DNA from: Methylobacterium organophilum
GTDB lineage: Bacteria > Pseudomonadota > Alphaproteobacteria > Rhizobiales > Beijerinckiaceae
Assembly: GCF_022179465.1 (NCBI RefSeq)
Contig: NZ_BPQV01000008.1
Span: 186,001-250,000 of the forward strand
DNA: 64,000 nucleotides
Direction of reading: 5' to 3'
Shown here: positions 21,758-30,561 of the stretch, in pieces
Layout of the letters: each line of letters begins with the position of its first letter
Numbering within the stretch: the first letter of the stretch is position 1
The notes under the pieces: generated by a model
What the model was told of the DNA's origin: nothing
The model's input: the letters and a program-made list of their open reading frames with translations, nothing else
Database searches by the model: none
Position numbers and translations under genes: made by a program

Positions 21758-23509
21758 CTATTTAATTTGATCTTGGCCATTTATTCCAAAATATTCCCTA
21801 GAAAGATCTACGCCCATTGCATTATAGCCACTGGATTTATATTTTCGGAACTCAAATTTTGAGATGCCATTAAGTTTATTTTTGTAATACTCAAAATTAC
21901 CGGTTTTATTGTGCGCGACTAGCTGTCGAATACAAGAGATCATTCCATTTACAACCGTAGTAGTAAGTAGTCTTCCATCGATTTTTTTATCAGCCGTCCA
22001 TTTATCGCTCGGCAGATTATACTTAGCAGCACTTATAAACATATTTATTTCTGCAACACAATGGGCAATATATTCATCAAGAACAGCTCTATCAAATTTA
22101 TCTTCAGTTATCTTATCTTTTGATTCGTGCGCCCAATTAGCATAAAATCCATCTTCTGATTTTATGCGAACAAGAGGCCTCAGGCCATAGCTGACAACAG
22201 TTGTTGTCTTTATCTTATTATTCTCCCAGAAATATTTCTGAAATTCTTTTGCCAGAGGTCCATTGCTGTTATTTATTTTATTAAGCACAGATCTGGCAAT
22301 CGACTCAGCCGACGATGGCCGGAGTATTAACCCAATTTCTTGTTTCAATTCTGCTTTGGCACTTGATTGATTAGAGTTGATATCAAGAAAAAGCCTGGCT
22401 TCAAAAATCGCCTTGTCTTCATCTGAAGTGCCCAGCGGAAATAATATACCGGTAGCAAGCAAATTTTGTTGCTGCCGAAGAGTTGCAATTTTTGCTTCTT
22501 CAGGCCCTCCTTCATAGTAAGAAAAGACTCGATGCTGCCCATCGACCAATCCAATGGAATTATAGCCGGAACTGATAGAAACTGTCGCTGGTTCTGTCTT
22601 TTTTATAGAAGACACATCAATAGTTTTTCCATTGGCATCTAAGAGATTAGTATTATCAGGAAGAGTAACAATAATATTATTTATGAAAACACCCTTTTTA
22701 TCCAACAGATGCCTTCGGATGGCCTCAACTTTTGCCCTGCTTATCATCCTTTGATAGATATTTCCCTCGGATCTCCATCCGTTGCGCCTGAGCACATATG
22801 CGCGCTCTAAAAGAGTTTCTGGGTCAACATAAAACGACACCACCTTGTATCCAACTGGAAAATGTGAATTAGGCTCCGGAAGGATGGAGCCTTGGAATGC
22901 CGAAGTTGAAATACTCCCAGGCTTAATAGCGCGCTCGCCAAATTCTTTGGCTTGCACCCCCATGAACTCTAAAAGCTCATATTTTGATGATCGCTTTACA
23001 GTCCCAGACACACTCAAAAAGTACTTTAAATACTCGTAATCGAAGTATATCACAGATGTGCATTTCTGCTTAGCCGTCGGCTTAAGTTCGTTACGCGACG
23101 CGTACAGAATAACAACCTTAAAATGATGATTGTCATATTTTTCATGAAAATACGCTTTTACATGGGAGAATTGGTATCGCAGATAAGCTACAAATTTTTC
23201 TTGTGATTTATTTATTTTGCTAAAGGGATAATTCTTTTTTAGAAGATGATCTGCGACATGACTTTCATTACTAGTAGTGTACTCAATCAACACGATTACA
23301 TTTTCATGCACAAAAAAATCATCGAAATCAGTTTCTGCATCTTCAAATTTTAGAATTTTTCCTTCCATTTCAGGGATATGTGAAAAGCCGGCATTGCGAA
23401 AGACCTGTCGAATTTGCCGAATATGCTCACGTTGACGGGCTTTATCTTTTTTCTGCTGAGGAGTAAGTTTAGCTTTTTTTGTTTTTGCAGATTTTTTTTG
23501 GATACTCAC
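21758..23509 (-). CDS. DGQHR-domain protein with possible nuclease-like N-terminus
   Basis: A 583-residue protein. The central DGQHR motif (323-327) and the later INSNQ (377-381) define the ParB/sulfiredoxin-like fold shared with DndB of DNA-phosphorothioation systems. The first 30 residues are Lys-rich. Residues 59-78 show Glu/Asp (E59, D61, D63) about 13 residues before a hydrophobic strand ending E76-Y-T78, resembling a PD-(D/E)XK core with the Lys replaced by Thr; this is an inference. The GTG at 23509 follows GGGAGAGGG. It lies 16 bases after the methyltransferase on the same strand, so the two form one operon. Role probably defence or methylation control; not a named family beyond the domain. 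Confidence 0.75.
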   Translation of the reverse strand: MSIQKKSAKTKKAKLTPQQKKDKARQREHIRQIRQVFRNAGFSHIPEMEGKILKFEDAETDFDDFFVHENVIVLIEYTTSNESHVADHLLKKNYPFSKINKSQEKFVAYLRYQFSHVKAYFHEKYDNHHFKVVILYASRNELKPTAKQKCTSVIYFDYEYLKYFLSVSGTVKRSSKYELLEFMGVQAKEFGERAIKPGSISTSAFQGSILPEPNSHFPVGYKVVSFYVDPETLLERAYVLRRNGWRSEGNIYQRMISRAKVEAIRRHLLDKKGVFINNIIVTLPDNTNLLDANGKTIDVSSIKKTEPATVSISSGYNSIGLVDGQHRVFSYYEGGPEEAKIATLRQQQNLLATGILFPLGTSDEDKAIFEARLFLDINSNQSSAKAELKQEIGLILRPSSAESIARSVLNKINNSNGPLAKEFQKYFWENNKIKTTTVVSYGLRPLVRIKSEDGFYANWAHESKDKITEDKFDRAVLDEYIAHCVAEINMFISAAKYNLPSDKWTADKKIDGRLLTTTVVNGMISCIRQLVAHNKTGNFEYYKNKLNGISKFEFRKYKSSGYNAMGVDLSREYFGINGQDQIK

Positions 23510-23525
23510 AGCAGCCCTCTCCCTA

Positions 23526-24479
23526 TCACACTTTTATGGCTGTCCACTCTTCCGGCACACGAGATACTCTTCCTGAACGACCTGGTTCATATATGGGTTT
23601 TCCTAAAGGCCTTAAACGAAGCTCACCTCGCTCCAGAGCAGTAAGCCGTTGGTTTGATAACTGGATGAACTCAGCATCGTGATCAATGCCAACACCACGT
23701 CGCCCACATTTGGTGGCGGCTATAATACTAGCTCCAGTTCCAACGAACGGATCCAAAATAAGATCATCTTGTTTTGTAAACGCAAGCACACACCGCTCAG
23801 CCAACTCCACCGGAAATTGGCATGGATGCAAAGTTTTTTCCACATGGTTTGCTTTTACATTTGGGATCTCCCAGATCGGATTCTCTAAAAAATCTTTTTT
23901 TGGAGAAAATTCCCAAAAATCAGATGGATTCTTCCCAAGCGGGTTGCCGCTGGGCAATCCAGCCTTACCCTCACCTTTCCTTGATGAATTACGTTTGCCT
24001 GGATAAATCTGAGGCACACGGACATCATCAAGATTGAATACGTATTTATCGGACTTGGTGAACCACAATAAAGTCTCGTATCTTCCTGAGAATCTATGCA
24101 CGGCATTTCGACCGAAATTGAAACGCCAAATAATTCTGTTTCTGAGCTTTAATCCAAATTTTCTAAAAATGTCATAAAACATGCAATCTAGAGGTATCAC
24201 CTCTTGATTTTTATTTGTCCAATTTCCGACCTGCCAGCACAAACTTCCATCTTCAGCAAGCATGGAAACGAGAGTTTCAGCGATTTTGGACTGCCAATCA
24301 ATATACTCCTCAACAGATCTTCTGCTATCCCTTTCGTAAGACTTTCCTATATTGTATGGCGGAGATGTTATAATTAAATTGAAAGGTATTCCCTCTACTT
24401 GCTTAAGTCCACGAAGCACATCAGCATGAATTAGCCTAAAACGCTCCTCGCTTGACGCGAGCTTGAACGGAGCACCCAC
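23526..24479 (-). CDS. Site-specific DNA methyltransferase (N4-cytosine or N6-adenine)
   Basis: A 317-residue amino-methyltransferase. Catalytic motif IV TSPPYN (38-43) precedes the SAM-binding motif I DPFVGTG (243-249), the beta-class order. SPPY is commoner in N4-cytosine enzymes, but N6-adenine enzymes also carry it. Other conserved parts are IIWRFNFGRNAVHRFSGRYE and HPCQFPVELAERCV. The target-recognition region is probably around residues 150-220. The GTG at 24479 follows a GGGGG site. It is the first gene of a two-gene operon with the DGQHR protein; no classical restriction endonuclease is seen nearby. Strongly AT-rich. Confidence 0.88.
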   Translation of the reverse strand: MGAPFKLASSEERFRLIHADVLRGLKQVEGIPFNLIITSPPYNIGKSYERDSRRSVEEYIDWQSKIAETLVSMLAEDGSLCWQVGNWTNKNQEVIPLDCMFYDIFRKFGLKLRNRIIWRFNFGRNAVHRFSGRYETLLWFTKSDKYVFNLDDVRVPQIYPGKRNSSRKGEGKAGLPSGNPLGKNPSDFWEFSPKKDFLENPIWEIPNVKANHVEKTLHPCQFPVELAERCVLAFTKQDDLILDPFVGTGASIIAATKCGRRGVGIDHDAEFIQLSNQRLTALERGELRLRPLGKPIYEPGRSGRVSRVPEEWTAIKV

Positions 24480-24984
24480 GATACCCCCAGAAATTGCCCA
24501 TCATTTTTGATTCGTGACATAATTTCATACCGGAAAACAGCGGACACGCTACCTCTGAAAAGTGATCCACACCTGTTTGAGGCCACAAGTCCATCCCCCT
24601 TCTATCGACAGCATATTCTAGAACGGGAAACGTAGCAACAGCGCCGCTTAATCCCAATTGAATTTTGCGAGCAGGAACCAGATCTGAAATCATTTGAAAA
24701 ATAGCCATAAATATATTTGTTTATTTGGCAAGGTTTTTACTATTATGGAAATAGTTGTCTAAGATATTTATTTATTTTGATTTATAATTGGCACACATTC
24801 TACTTAATCGCGATAAGACATTAATTGATATTTACAGAAATTGTGAGCTAATTTTTCGCCACTTGATTCGACCTTATCCAAAAGCTCGTTCTCATCCGGT
24901 TTTGTTGCCGCCGAACTGGAAGCTCTGCGCGCACTTCCCCAGATACCCCCATACACCGCCTAAACTCCTCAGGATGGAGCCGCC
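24480..24984. promoter_or_regulatory. AT-rich leader upstream of the methyltransferase operon
   Basis: About 500 bases with no convincing gene. The part from 24700 to 24880 is very AT-rich and probably contains the promoter of the minus-strand methyltransferase operon. A 90-codon minus-strand frame (24436-24708) overlaps the methyltransferase start; it has no recognisable domain and no helix-turn-helix, so it is not called. GC rises again from about 24890. Confidence 0.4.
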
Positions 24985-26106
24985 ATGTCCGCCCCGCGCC
25001 TGTTCGAGCCCCTGCGGCTCGACGATCTCGTGCTCGAGAACCGCATCCTCGTCGCGCCGATGTGCCAGTACTCCGCCCGGGACGGGGCGGCGACCGATTG
25101 GCATGTGATGCATCTCGGCCAGCTCGCCGCCTCGGGGGCCGGGCTCCTGACCCTGGAGGCGACGGCGATCAGCCCCGAGGCGCGCATCACCGCCTGGGAT
25201 CTCGGCCTCTACGACGACGCCACCGAGCGGGCGCTCGCCCGGGTGCTCGGCGCGGTGCGGGAATACGCGCCCGTGCCCGTCGCCCTCCAGATCGCCCATG
25301 CCGGGCGCAAGGCCTCGAGCCGGGCCCCCTGGGACGGGGGCGCGCAGATCCCGCCCGAGCATCCCCAGGGCTGGCGCACGGAGGCGCCCTCGGCGATCCC
25401 CCACGGGGCGGGCGAGGTGGCCCCGCACGCCCTCGACCTCTCCGACCTCAAGCGCATCCGCGACGGCTTCGTCGCCACCGCCCGGCGGGCGATGCGCCTC
25501 GGGATCGACGGGGTGGAGCTGCACGGGGCCCATGGCTACCTGCTGCACCAATTCCTCTCGCCGCTCGCCAACACCCGCGGCGACGCCTATGGCGGCGCCC
25601 TGGAGAACCGGATGCGCTTCCCCCTCGAATGCTTCGAGGCGGTGCGCGACGCGGTGCCGGCGGGACGCCCGGTCTGGATGCGCGTCTCGGCCACGGACTG
25701 GGTCGAGGGCGGCTGGGACCTCGAGGGCACCCTCGCCCTGGCCGAGGCCCTGAAGGCCCGGGGCGCCGCGGCGATCCACGTCTCCTCCGGCGGCCTCTCG
25801 ACGGCGCAGACAATCCCCGTGGGGCCGGGCTACCAGGTGCCCTTCGCGGCGCGCATCAAGGCCGAGACCGGGCTTCCCACCATCGCCGTGGGCCTGATCA
25901 CGCAACCCGCCCAGGCCGAGGCGATCCTGCAGAACGGCCAGGCGGATGCGGTCTCCCTCGCCCGCGCCCTGCTCTACGACCTGCGCTGGCCCTGGCACGC
26001 GGCGGCCGAACTCGGGGCGCAGGTGCGCGCGCCCAAGCAATACTGGCGCTCCCAGCCGCACGGCCTGAAGCACCTCTTCACCGACAGCGCCTTCGGCCAG
26101 CGCTGA
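24985..26106 (+). CDS. namA: NADPH:flavin oxidoreductase of the Old Yellow Enzyme family (NamA/YqjM type)
   Basis: A 373-residue FMN TIM-barrel ene-reductase that reduces activated C=C bonds (enones, nitro compounds) with NADPH. Marks: LENRILVAPMCQYSA (the MCQYS Cys is the YqjM-type flavin modulator), QIAHAGRKAS, HGAHGYLLHQFLSPLAN with the substrate His pair, NTRGDAYGGALENRMRFPLE (20 shown) and the C-terminal KQYWRS. The ATG follows AGGATGGAG. It is the first host-like gene after the AT-rich island. Physiological substrate unknown. Confidence 0.9.
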   Translation: MSAPRLFEPLRLDDLVLENRILVAPMCQYSARDGAATDWHVMHLGQLAASGAGLLTLEATAISPEARITAWDLGLYDDATERALARVLGAVREYAPVPVALQIAHAGRKASSRAPWDGGAQIPPEHPQGWRTEAPSAIPHGAGEVAPHALDLSDLKRIRDGFVATARRAMRLGIDGVELHGAHGYLLHQFLSPLANTRGDAYGGALENRMRFPLECFEAVRDAVPAGRPVWMRVSATDWVEGGWDLEGTLALAEALKARGAAAIHVSSGGLSTAQTIPVGPGYQVPFAARIKAETGLPTIAVGLITQPAQAEAILQNGQADAVSLARALLYDLRWPWHAAAELGAQVRAPKQYWRSQPHGLKHLFTDSAFGQR

Positions 26107-26249
26107 CGGGAGGCCCCCGGCGGGCGATCCGTCCCTTGCCGGCGCCGGGCACACGGGCTACCACGAACCCGGTTCCCGTCGCCGTTTCCGTCGCCGACCT
26201 CGCCGCCGACCCCCGGTCTCGGCGCCAAGGCCTTGAGAAGGAACCCAAA

Positions 26250-26322
26250 GGGCCTGTAGCTCAATGGTTAGAGCCGACCGCTCATAACGGTCTGGTTGCA
26301 GGTTCGAGTCCTGCCGGGCCCA
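26250..26322 (+). tRNA. tRNA-Ile2 (CAU anticodon, expected lysidine-modified)
   Basis: A complete cloverleaf: seven-pair acceptor stem (GGGCCTG with CGGGCCC, one G-T pair), D arm TAGCTCAATGGTTAGAGC, anticodon stem GACCG/CGGTC around loop CTCATAA, and T arm GCAGG TTCGAGT CCTGC. CCA is encoded at 26323-26325. The sequence resembles alphaproteobacterial tRNA-Ile2, which reads AUA after TilS changes C34 to lysidine, rather than elongator Met or initiator tRNA (no 1-72 mismatch). Confidence 0.9.
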
Positions 26323-26325
26323 CCA

Positions 26326-26771
26326 TCTCCCTGCCAAGTCGCTGCGAACGCTCAACGCGCATCGACAATCCGGCTTGAAGCTGGGTGTGATGGAACTGGG
26401 AGACGGGCGGAGGACTCGCTCGGCGAAGACTCTTCCGCCCGCAGGCCGCAGCGTCGCATCGAACACGTCCCATGACAGCATGAAGCTCGACCCGCCGATC
26501 AGTGGGCCGCACGCTCACTGGAGCGGTGAGCGTCCGATCAGCGCTTTTCACAGACGCGCCCGGGAACCGGCAAAGCGGGCGCCCCCAGGCCCGCAACAAC
26601 CTCTAGTACAAAAGAATTCGCCCCAACTATTTGTTATAAAAATGTCATAATTTACCCGCTCTTAGGCTTGTCCGAGCCTCGCCGAGACGTAAAAATATTT
26701 TGATCGATAGATGAGAGGTTTGCGCTTATACACGCATTTGCGTGCCAAATCGCTCTCTATTAGGACTTAGT
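26326..26771. other. Intergenic region after the tRNA gene
   Basis: About 450 bases without a supported gene. No repeat of the tRNA 3' end was seen that would mark an integration event. The last 150 bases are AT-rich (around 26600-26740) and probably carry the promoter of the exoD-led cassette. Confidence 0.4.
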
Positions 26772-27443
26772 ATGGGGCCAGCACTTGCAACTGCTGATTT
26801 TGCACCGCCGGCTCTGCGTACGGCTTCATCGCGTAGCCCCGTTCAGGCGAGCGAGCTGACGAAGCTTTTCGAGGCCGTCCTGCGCCGGGGCGATTTGGAA
26901 ACCCTCACGGTCCGCGAGTTGCTCGGTGGGCTGGAGACATCTGCCTTCGGGATTCCCCTTGCCGCCCTGGCCGTTCCCGAGATTATCCCGGTCCCGATTC
27001 CCGGCCTGTCCCTCGTCATCGCCATTCCCACCGCGATGATAGGCGCTCAGATGGTCACCGCCCGAGACCGCGTCTGGCTGCCGGAATCGCTTCTCGACAG
27101 GCGTATCCAGGCTAAGCCGCTCAAGCGCGCGGTGAGGGCCATGCTGCCGCTGCTTCGCAGGATCGACGGCTTCACGCGACCGCGGGGCGCGATCTTCCAC
27201 GGCAAGGCCGGCCAGCGCATGGTGGGTGTCGCCGTCATCATCTTAGCGCTGCTGATCGCCCTGCCGATTCCCGGCACGAACGCGCCCTTGTCGCTCACGG
27301 TCTTCATCCTGGCGATCGGCCTGATCCGGCGGGATGGGCTGCTGATTGCCGCCGGATTGCTTCTTACCGCCGCCTCGGCCGCCCTGATAGCCGGCGCGGC
27401 TCTCGCGCTCACGGAATGGCTCTTCGGAGCCCTCCTCGCCTGA
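26772..27443 (+). CDS. exoD: ExoD family membrane protein
   Basis: A 223-residue inner-membrane protein of the ExoD family, originally linked to exopolysaccharide production and alkali tolerance in rhizobia. Marks are LTVRELLGGLETSAFGIPLAALAVPEIIPVPIPGLSLV (shown in pieces; residues about 45-82), ITAMIGAQM-like segment and RRDGLLIAAG. Four hydrophobic segments can be drawn (about 60-90, 155-175, 177-195, 197-220). The ATG at 26772 follows TTAGGAC; a GTG at 26742 is the alternative. First gene of the metal/membrane cassette. Confidence 0.85.
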   Translation: MGPALATADFAPPALRTASSRSPVQASELTKLFEAVLRRGDLETLTVRELLGGLETSAFGIPLAALAVPEIIPVPIPGLSLVIAIPTAMIGAQMVTARDRVWLPESLLDRRIQAKPLKRAVRAMLPLLRRIDGFTRPRGAIFHGKAGQRMVGVAVIILALLIALPIPGTNAPLSLTVFILAIGLIRRDGLLIAAGLLLTAASAALIAGAALALTEWLFGALLA

Positions 27444-27486
27444 GCGATGTCGCTCGGGACCTCCACCACCTGGGATAGGACCACTG

Positions 27487-27924
27487 ATGAGTTCGTCGAC
27501 TGCCACCGCCGAGGACCCCTTCACGATTCTCGGGGAGACGCTCGAGACTGCTGCCGGCGCCCTCGACGCTCCGACCGTCCATGCGCGCGAATCCGCGCAC
27601 CGAGCCGCAGCGACGACCAAGCGGGTCGTGGGCTCGGGCGTGTATTCGGTCAGCTACGCCCTCGCTTATGGCGCGGTCTTCGCCGCCACTTACGTGCATG
27701 ACCTGTTGCCGGAAGGCAGTGCGGTCCAGCGCGGCCTGTCCGACGGCAGCGATGATGCCCTCTCGTCCCGCTCTCGCCGCCACCTGCTGAAGCAGGCGCC
27801 GACGAGCACGCTTGCTCCGCGCGCGGACGTCCATGCCGGGCACGAGGCGCACGATCACCCCGTGCACAGCGACACCCGGCAGCATGTCGATGCTCTCGCG
27901 GGCAAGTTCGACGGAGAACACTGA
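27487..27924 (+). CDS. Small protein with a membrane-like segment and a His-rich tail, 145 residues
   Basis: No family recognised. The ATG follows GGATAGGA. Residues 1-45 are soluble. A Tyr/Ala/Val-rich hydrophobic segment (VYSVSYALAYGAVFAATYV, about 53-71) could cross or lie on the membrane. The C-terminal third is rich in His (VHAGHEAHDHPVHSD about 114-128), which suggests divalent-metal binding. It sits between exoD and a P-type ATPase. Mycobacterial P1B-ATPases CtpC/CtpG/CtpV are paired with small membrane-anchored PacL metal-binding proteins; this protein may be a functional analogue, but homology is not shown. Confidence 0.65.
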   Translation: MSSSTATAEDPFTILGETLETAAGALDAPTVHARESAHRAAATTKRVVGSGVYSVSYALAYGAVFAATYVHDLLPEGSAVQRGLSDGSDDALSSRSRRHLLKQAPTSTLAPRADVHAGHEAHDHPVHSDTRQHVDALAGKFDGEH

Positions 27925-27985
27925 ACGCATCGCCCGCGAAGGGACGCGAAGTTCAGAACGAAAAATCATTTCCTATCAGTGCGTT

Positions 27986-28024
27986 GCAGCCACACCCGAT
28001 CGTGCTGTGATCGGGCGTGGCTGC
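27986..28024. repeat. Near-perfect 16-bp inverted repeat before the P-type ATPase
   Basis: Arms 27986-28001 and 28009-28024 match over 16 bases with one A/G difference and enclose the loop GTGCTGT. The right arm is followed by AAAAA, not T, so it is not a classic terminator for the plus strand. It ends 29 bases before the ATPase ATG, where it could be an operator or an RNA hairpin controlling translation. Confidence 0.7.
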
Positions 28025-28053
28025 AAAAACACCCAACGAAGCGGTCCGACACG

Positions 28054-30513
28054 ATGTCCTCCCTCTTCACGAGCTCTCTCGCGGATCCGGGAGCCGTCTG
28101 CTTCTCGGTCCGGGTCGTCGGGCCGGACCGGTTCGTTGTGGGGGGAGGCCAGTGGTTCTCCTCGGCCAGCCGCCTGGCCGAGTTTCTGCGCGTGACGCTG
28201 GCCGCGCCATCGGTCCGGTCGGTCACGATCGACCGGCAGCGCCATGAGGTGGATGTCCGGCACGAGCCGGGCGCCCGGAGGAAGGTGGTCGCCACCTACC
28301 GCGCGCGGCCTGCGGACCTGCCCGAACTCGACGTCGACCTTGAGGATGCGGAAGCCGCGCCCCATCGCCGGACCTCGTTCTTCCGCTACGGCCGCCTCAT
28401 CAGCGACTGGATCCGCCAGGATGAAAAGCCCGGCCTCCTTCGGCTGCGTCATCCGGGCCTGCGGTGTCGTCCGGCGGCCTGGGACAGGGTGTCCAAGGCG
28501 CTGGATGATTTGCTCGGGATCGTCGCCTTTCGCGTGGACGGGCTTGGTGGAAGCCTGACCATCCGGTTCGACCCGGCGCTGATCCATGCGCAGCAAATCG
28601 TGCACGGGTTGCACCGGGCGGTTCAAGACAAGAGCAGAGACGCCGTCCGCCCCATCCTGCATCGGCTCGATCTGCCGGTCGCCACCGCTTCGCTCGCGCT
28701 CTCGGGGGGAGCGACCTTCGTAGCCCCCGCCCTCCTGCCGGTCGGCACCGCCCTCATGCTCGCCACGGCCGTGCCGAGCTACCACAGGGCGATCCAGGTC
28801 TTGGTCCAGGAGCGGCGCTTGGGCGTCGACGTCCTCGACAGCATCATCTTCACCACCTGCCTGTTCACCGGCGAGATCTTTGCCGGTGCGATGACTTCCT
28901 TCTTCCTGAGCGTCGGGCGGACCCTGCTGCGCAAGACCCAGGCACAGTCGGCGCGGCTCCTCGTCGACGCCTTGGGCCGACAGCCCAGCATCGTGCGCCT
29001 CGAACGGGCGGACGGCTCGACGGCCGAGGTGCGGATCGAGGACGTGAAGGCGGGCGACGTGGTCGTCGTCCATACCGGCGAGGCGGTTCCCGTCGATGGG
29101 GTCGTCCAGTCCGGCGAGGGCATGCTGGACCAGCAGGCCCTGACCGGCGAGGCGGCGCCCGTCGAGCGCGCCGCCGAAGATTCCGTACTCGCCGCGACCC
29201 TGCTGGTCGCCGGCCAGATCCGGGTGCGGGTCGAGCGGGCAGGCAAGGACACCACGGCTGGCAAGATCGCCGACATTCTCCGCGAGACCGTCTCGCACAA
29301 GCTGAAACTCCAGTCGCGCGGCGAGTCCCTGGCCGATTCGATCGTGGTGCCGGCGCTCGGCGTTTCGGCGCTCGCCGGGGCGATGATCGGGCCGAGCGCG
29401 GCGCTCGCTGTCATCAATTCGGATCTCGGCACCGGCATCCGCATGGCGGCGCCCCTCGCCGTCGTGACTTCGCTCTCGGCCTGCATCCGCTCCGGCATCC
29501 TGGTGAAGCAGGGCCGCGCCCTGGAGACCCTGCCGCAGATCGATACGGTGGTGTTCGACAAGACCGGGACGCTCACCCGCTCGGTGCCCGAGGTCGGGGA
29601 GGTGGTGTCCTGCGGCGCCCACGCGCCCACCGAGATGCTGCGTCTCGCGGCCGCGGCCGAACAGAACTTCTCGCACCCGATCGCGCGGGCCATCGTCGAT
29701 CGCTACCAGGCCACGGACGGTGCGCCTCTGCCGGTGCTCGATGCCTCGCAATACGCCCTTGGCTTCGGCCTCACGGTGATCATCGAGGGCCGTCGCGTCC
29801 GGCTTGGCAGCCGCCGCTTCATGGACCGGGAGGGCCTCGTCTTCCCGGAATCCTTCGATCACGCCATGGCGCCTCGGCGCGATGCCGGTCACACCTTGAT
29901 CTATATGGGCCTCGACGATGAGCCCGCCGGCCTCATCGACCTGCGTCCGTCGCAGCGTCCCGAGGCGGCGGATGCCGTGGAGAGCCTGCGCGCGGGAGGT
30001 ATCAAGGAACTCATCATCCTGTCGGGGGACCATGACAGGCCGACGCGTCAGCTCGCCAACCAGCTCGGAATGGAGCGTTACTTCGCCGAGGTCCTTCCGG
30101 AGGACAAGGCGGCGGTGATCGCCGGACTCCAGCGGGAGGGACGCCGCGTCTGCTTCGTCGGGGACGGCATCAACGACGCCCTCGCCCTTCGCCAAGCCGA
30201 CGTCTCGGTCTCCCTCAGCGGCGCGGCGGGGATCGCCACCGACACCGCGCAGGTGGTCTTCCTGGAGGGCAACCTGCGCCGGATGGGAGAGATGTTCTCG
30301 ATCGCCCGCGAGCTGCACACGAATGTCGGTCAGAGCTGGAACCTGATCCGGGGCGCCAACGGCATCTGCATCGCCGGCGTGTTCCTGGCCGGTTTCAATA
30401 TCTGGCACTCGGTGTTCTTCAACAACGCCTCAGCGCTCGGCGCCCTCGGCAACTCCCTGCGGCCGCTTCAGCGCCGGGCGGGCGCAGCGGGAGTGATGAA
30501 CCTGCTTCGATAA
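28054..30513 (+). CDS. P1B-like P-type ATPase lacking the canonical CPx motif
   Basis: An 820-residue metal-transporter-like ATPase with intact catalysis: TGE in the actuator domain (364-366), DKTGTLT with phospho-Asp502, SHPIARAI in the nucleotide domain and GDGINDA (703-709). In the helix where P1B pumps carry CPC/SPC there is NSDLGTG (455-461), so the metal-coordinating Cys are absent. Two degenerate HMA-like domains (about 15-90 and 130-195) have no CxxC. The start is taken as the ATG at 28054; an in-frame GTG at 27979 would translate through the inverted repeat. Substrate unknown. Part of the exoD cassette. Confidence 0.88.
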   Translation: MSSLFTSSLADPGAVCFSVRVVGPDRFVVGGGQWFSSASRLAEFLRVTLAAPSVRSVTIDRQRHEVDVRHEPGARRKVVATYRARPADLPELDVDLEDAEAAPHRRTSFFRYGRLISDWIRQDEKPGLLRLRHPGLRCRPAAWDRVSKALDDLLGIVAFRVDGLGGSLTIRFDPALIHAQQIVHGLHRAVQDKSRDAVRPILHRLDLPVATASLALSGGATFVAPALLPVGTALMLATAVPSYHRAIQVLVQERRLGVDVLDSIIFTTCLFTGEIFAGAMTSFFLSVGRTLLRKTQAQSARLLVDALGRQPSIVRLERADGSTAEVRIEDVKAGDVVVVHTGEAVPVDGVVQSGEGMLDQQALTGEAAPVERAAEDSVLAATLLVAGQIRVRVERAGKDTTAGKIADILRETVSHKLKLQSRGESLADSIVVPALGVSALAGAMIGPSAALAVINSDLGTGIRMAAPLAVVTSLSACIRSGILVKQGRALETLPQIDTVVFDKTGTLTRSVPEVGEVVSCGAHAPTEMLRLAAAAEQNFSHPIARAIVDRYQATDGAPLPVLDASQYALGFGLTVIIEGRRVRLGSRRFMDREGLVFPESFDHAMAPRRDAGHTLIYMGLDDEPAGLIDLRPSQRPEAADAVESLRAGGIKELIILSGDHDRPTRQLANQLGMERYFAEVLPEDKAAVIAGLQREGRRVCFVGDGINDALALRQADVSVSLSGAAGIATDTAQVVFLEGNLRRMGEMFSIARELHTNVGQSWNLIRGANGICIAGVFLAGFNIWHSVFFNNASALGALGNSLRPLQRRAGAAGVMNLLR

Positions 30514-30561
30514 TGCCCCTGCCGGGGCAGACATCCCTTTACCCGAGAGGACCGACGCGTC

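Larger units (their letters stand above)
21749..24960. mobile_element. AT-rich island with methyltransferase and DGQHR genes
   Basis: Base composition changes abruptly one base after the prpE stop and returns to host-like GC at about 24890-24960, before the Old Yellow Enzyme gene. Codon use in both genes is AT-ending, unlike every other gene in the window. This is seen directly and implies recent transfer from a lower-GC donor. No integrase, transposase, tRNA edge or flanking direct repeat was found, so the mechanism of entry is unknown. Boundaries are approximate on the right. Confidence 0.75.

Noticed and set aside
24436-24708. 90-codon frame as a controller protein for the methylase
   Set aside because: No helix-turn-helix or family match, and it overlaps the methyltransferase start.
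26250-26322. Elongator or initiator tRNA-Met
   Set aside because: The acceptor stem is fully paired and the body resembles tRNA-Ile2(CAU) rather than either Met type.
27976-30408. Long minus-strand open frame opposite the P-type ATPase
   Set aside because: Typical GC-driven shadow with charged repeats; the plus-strand ATPase has all motifs.
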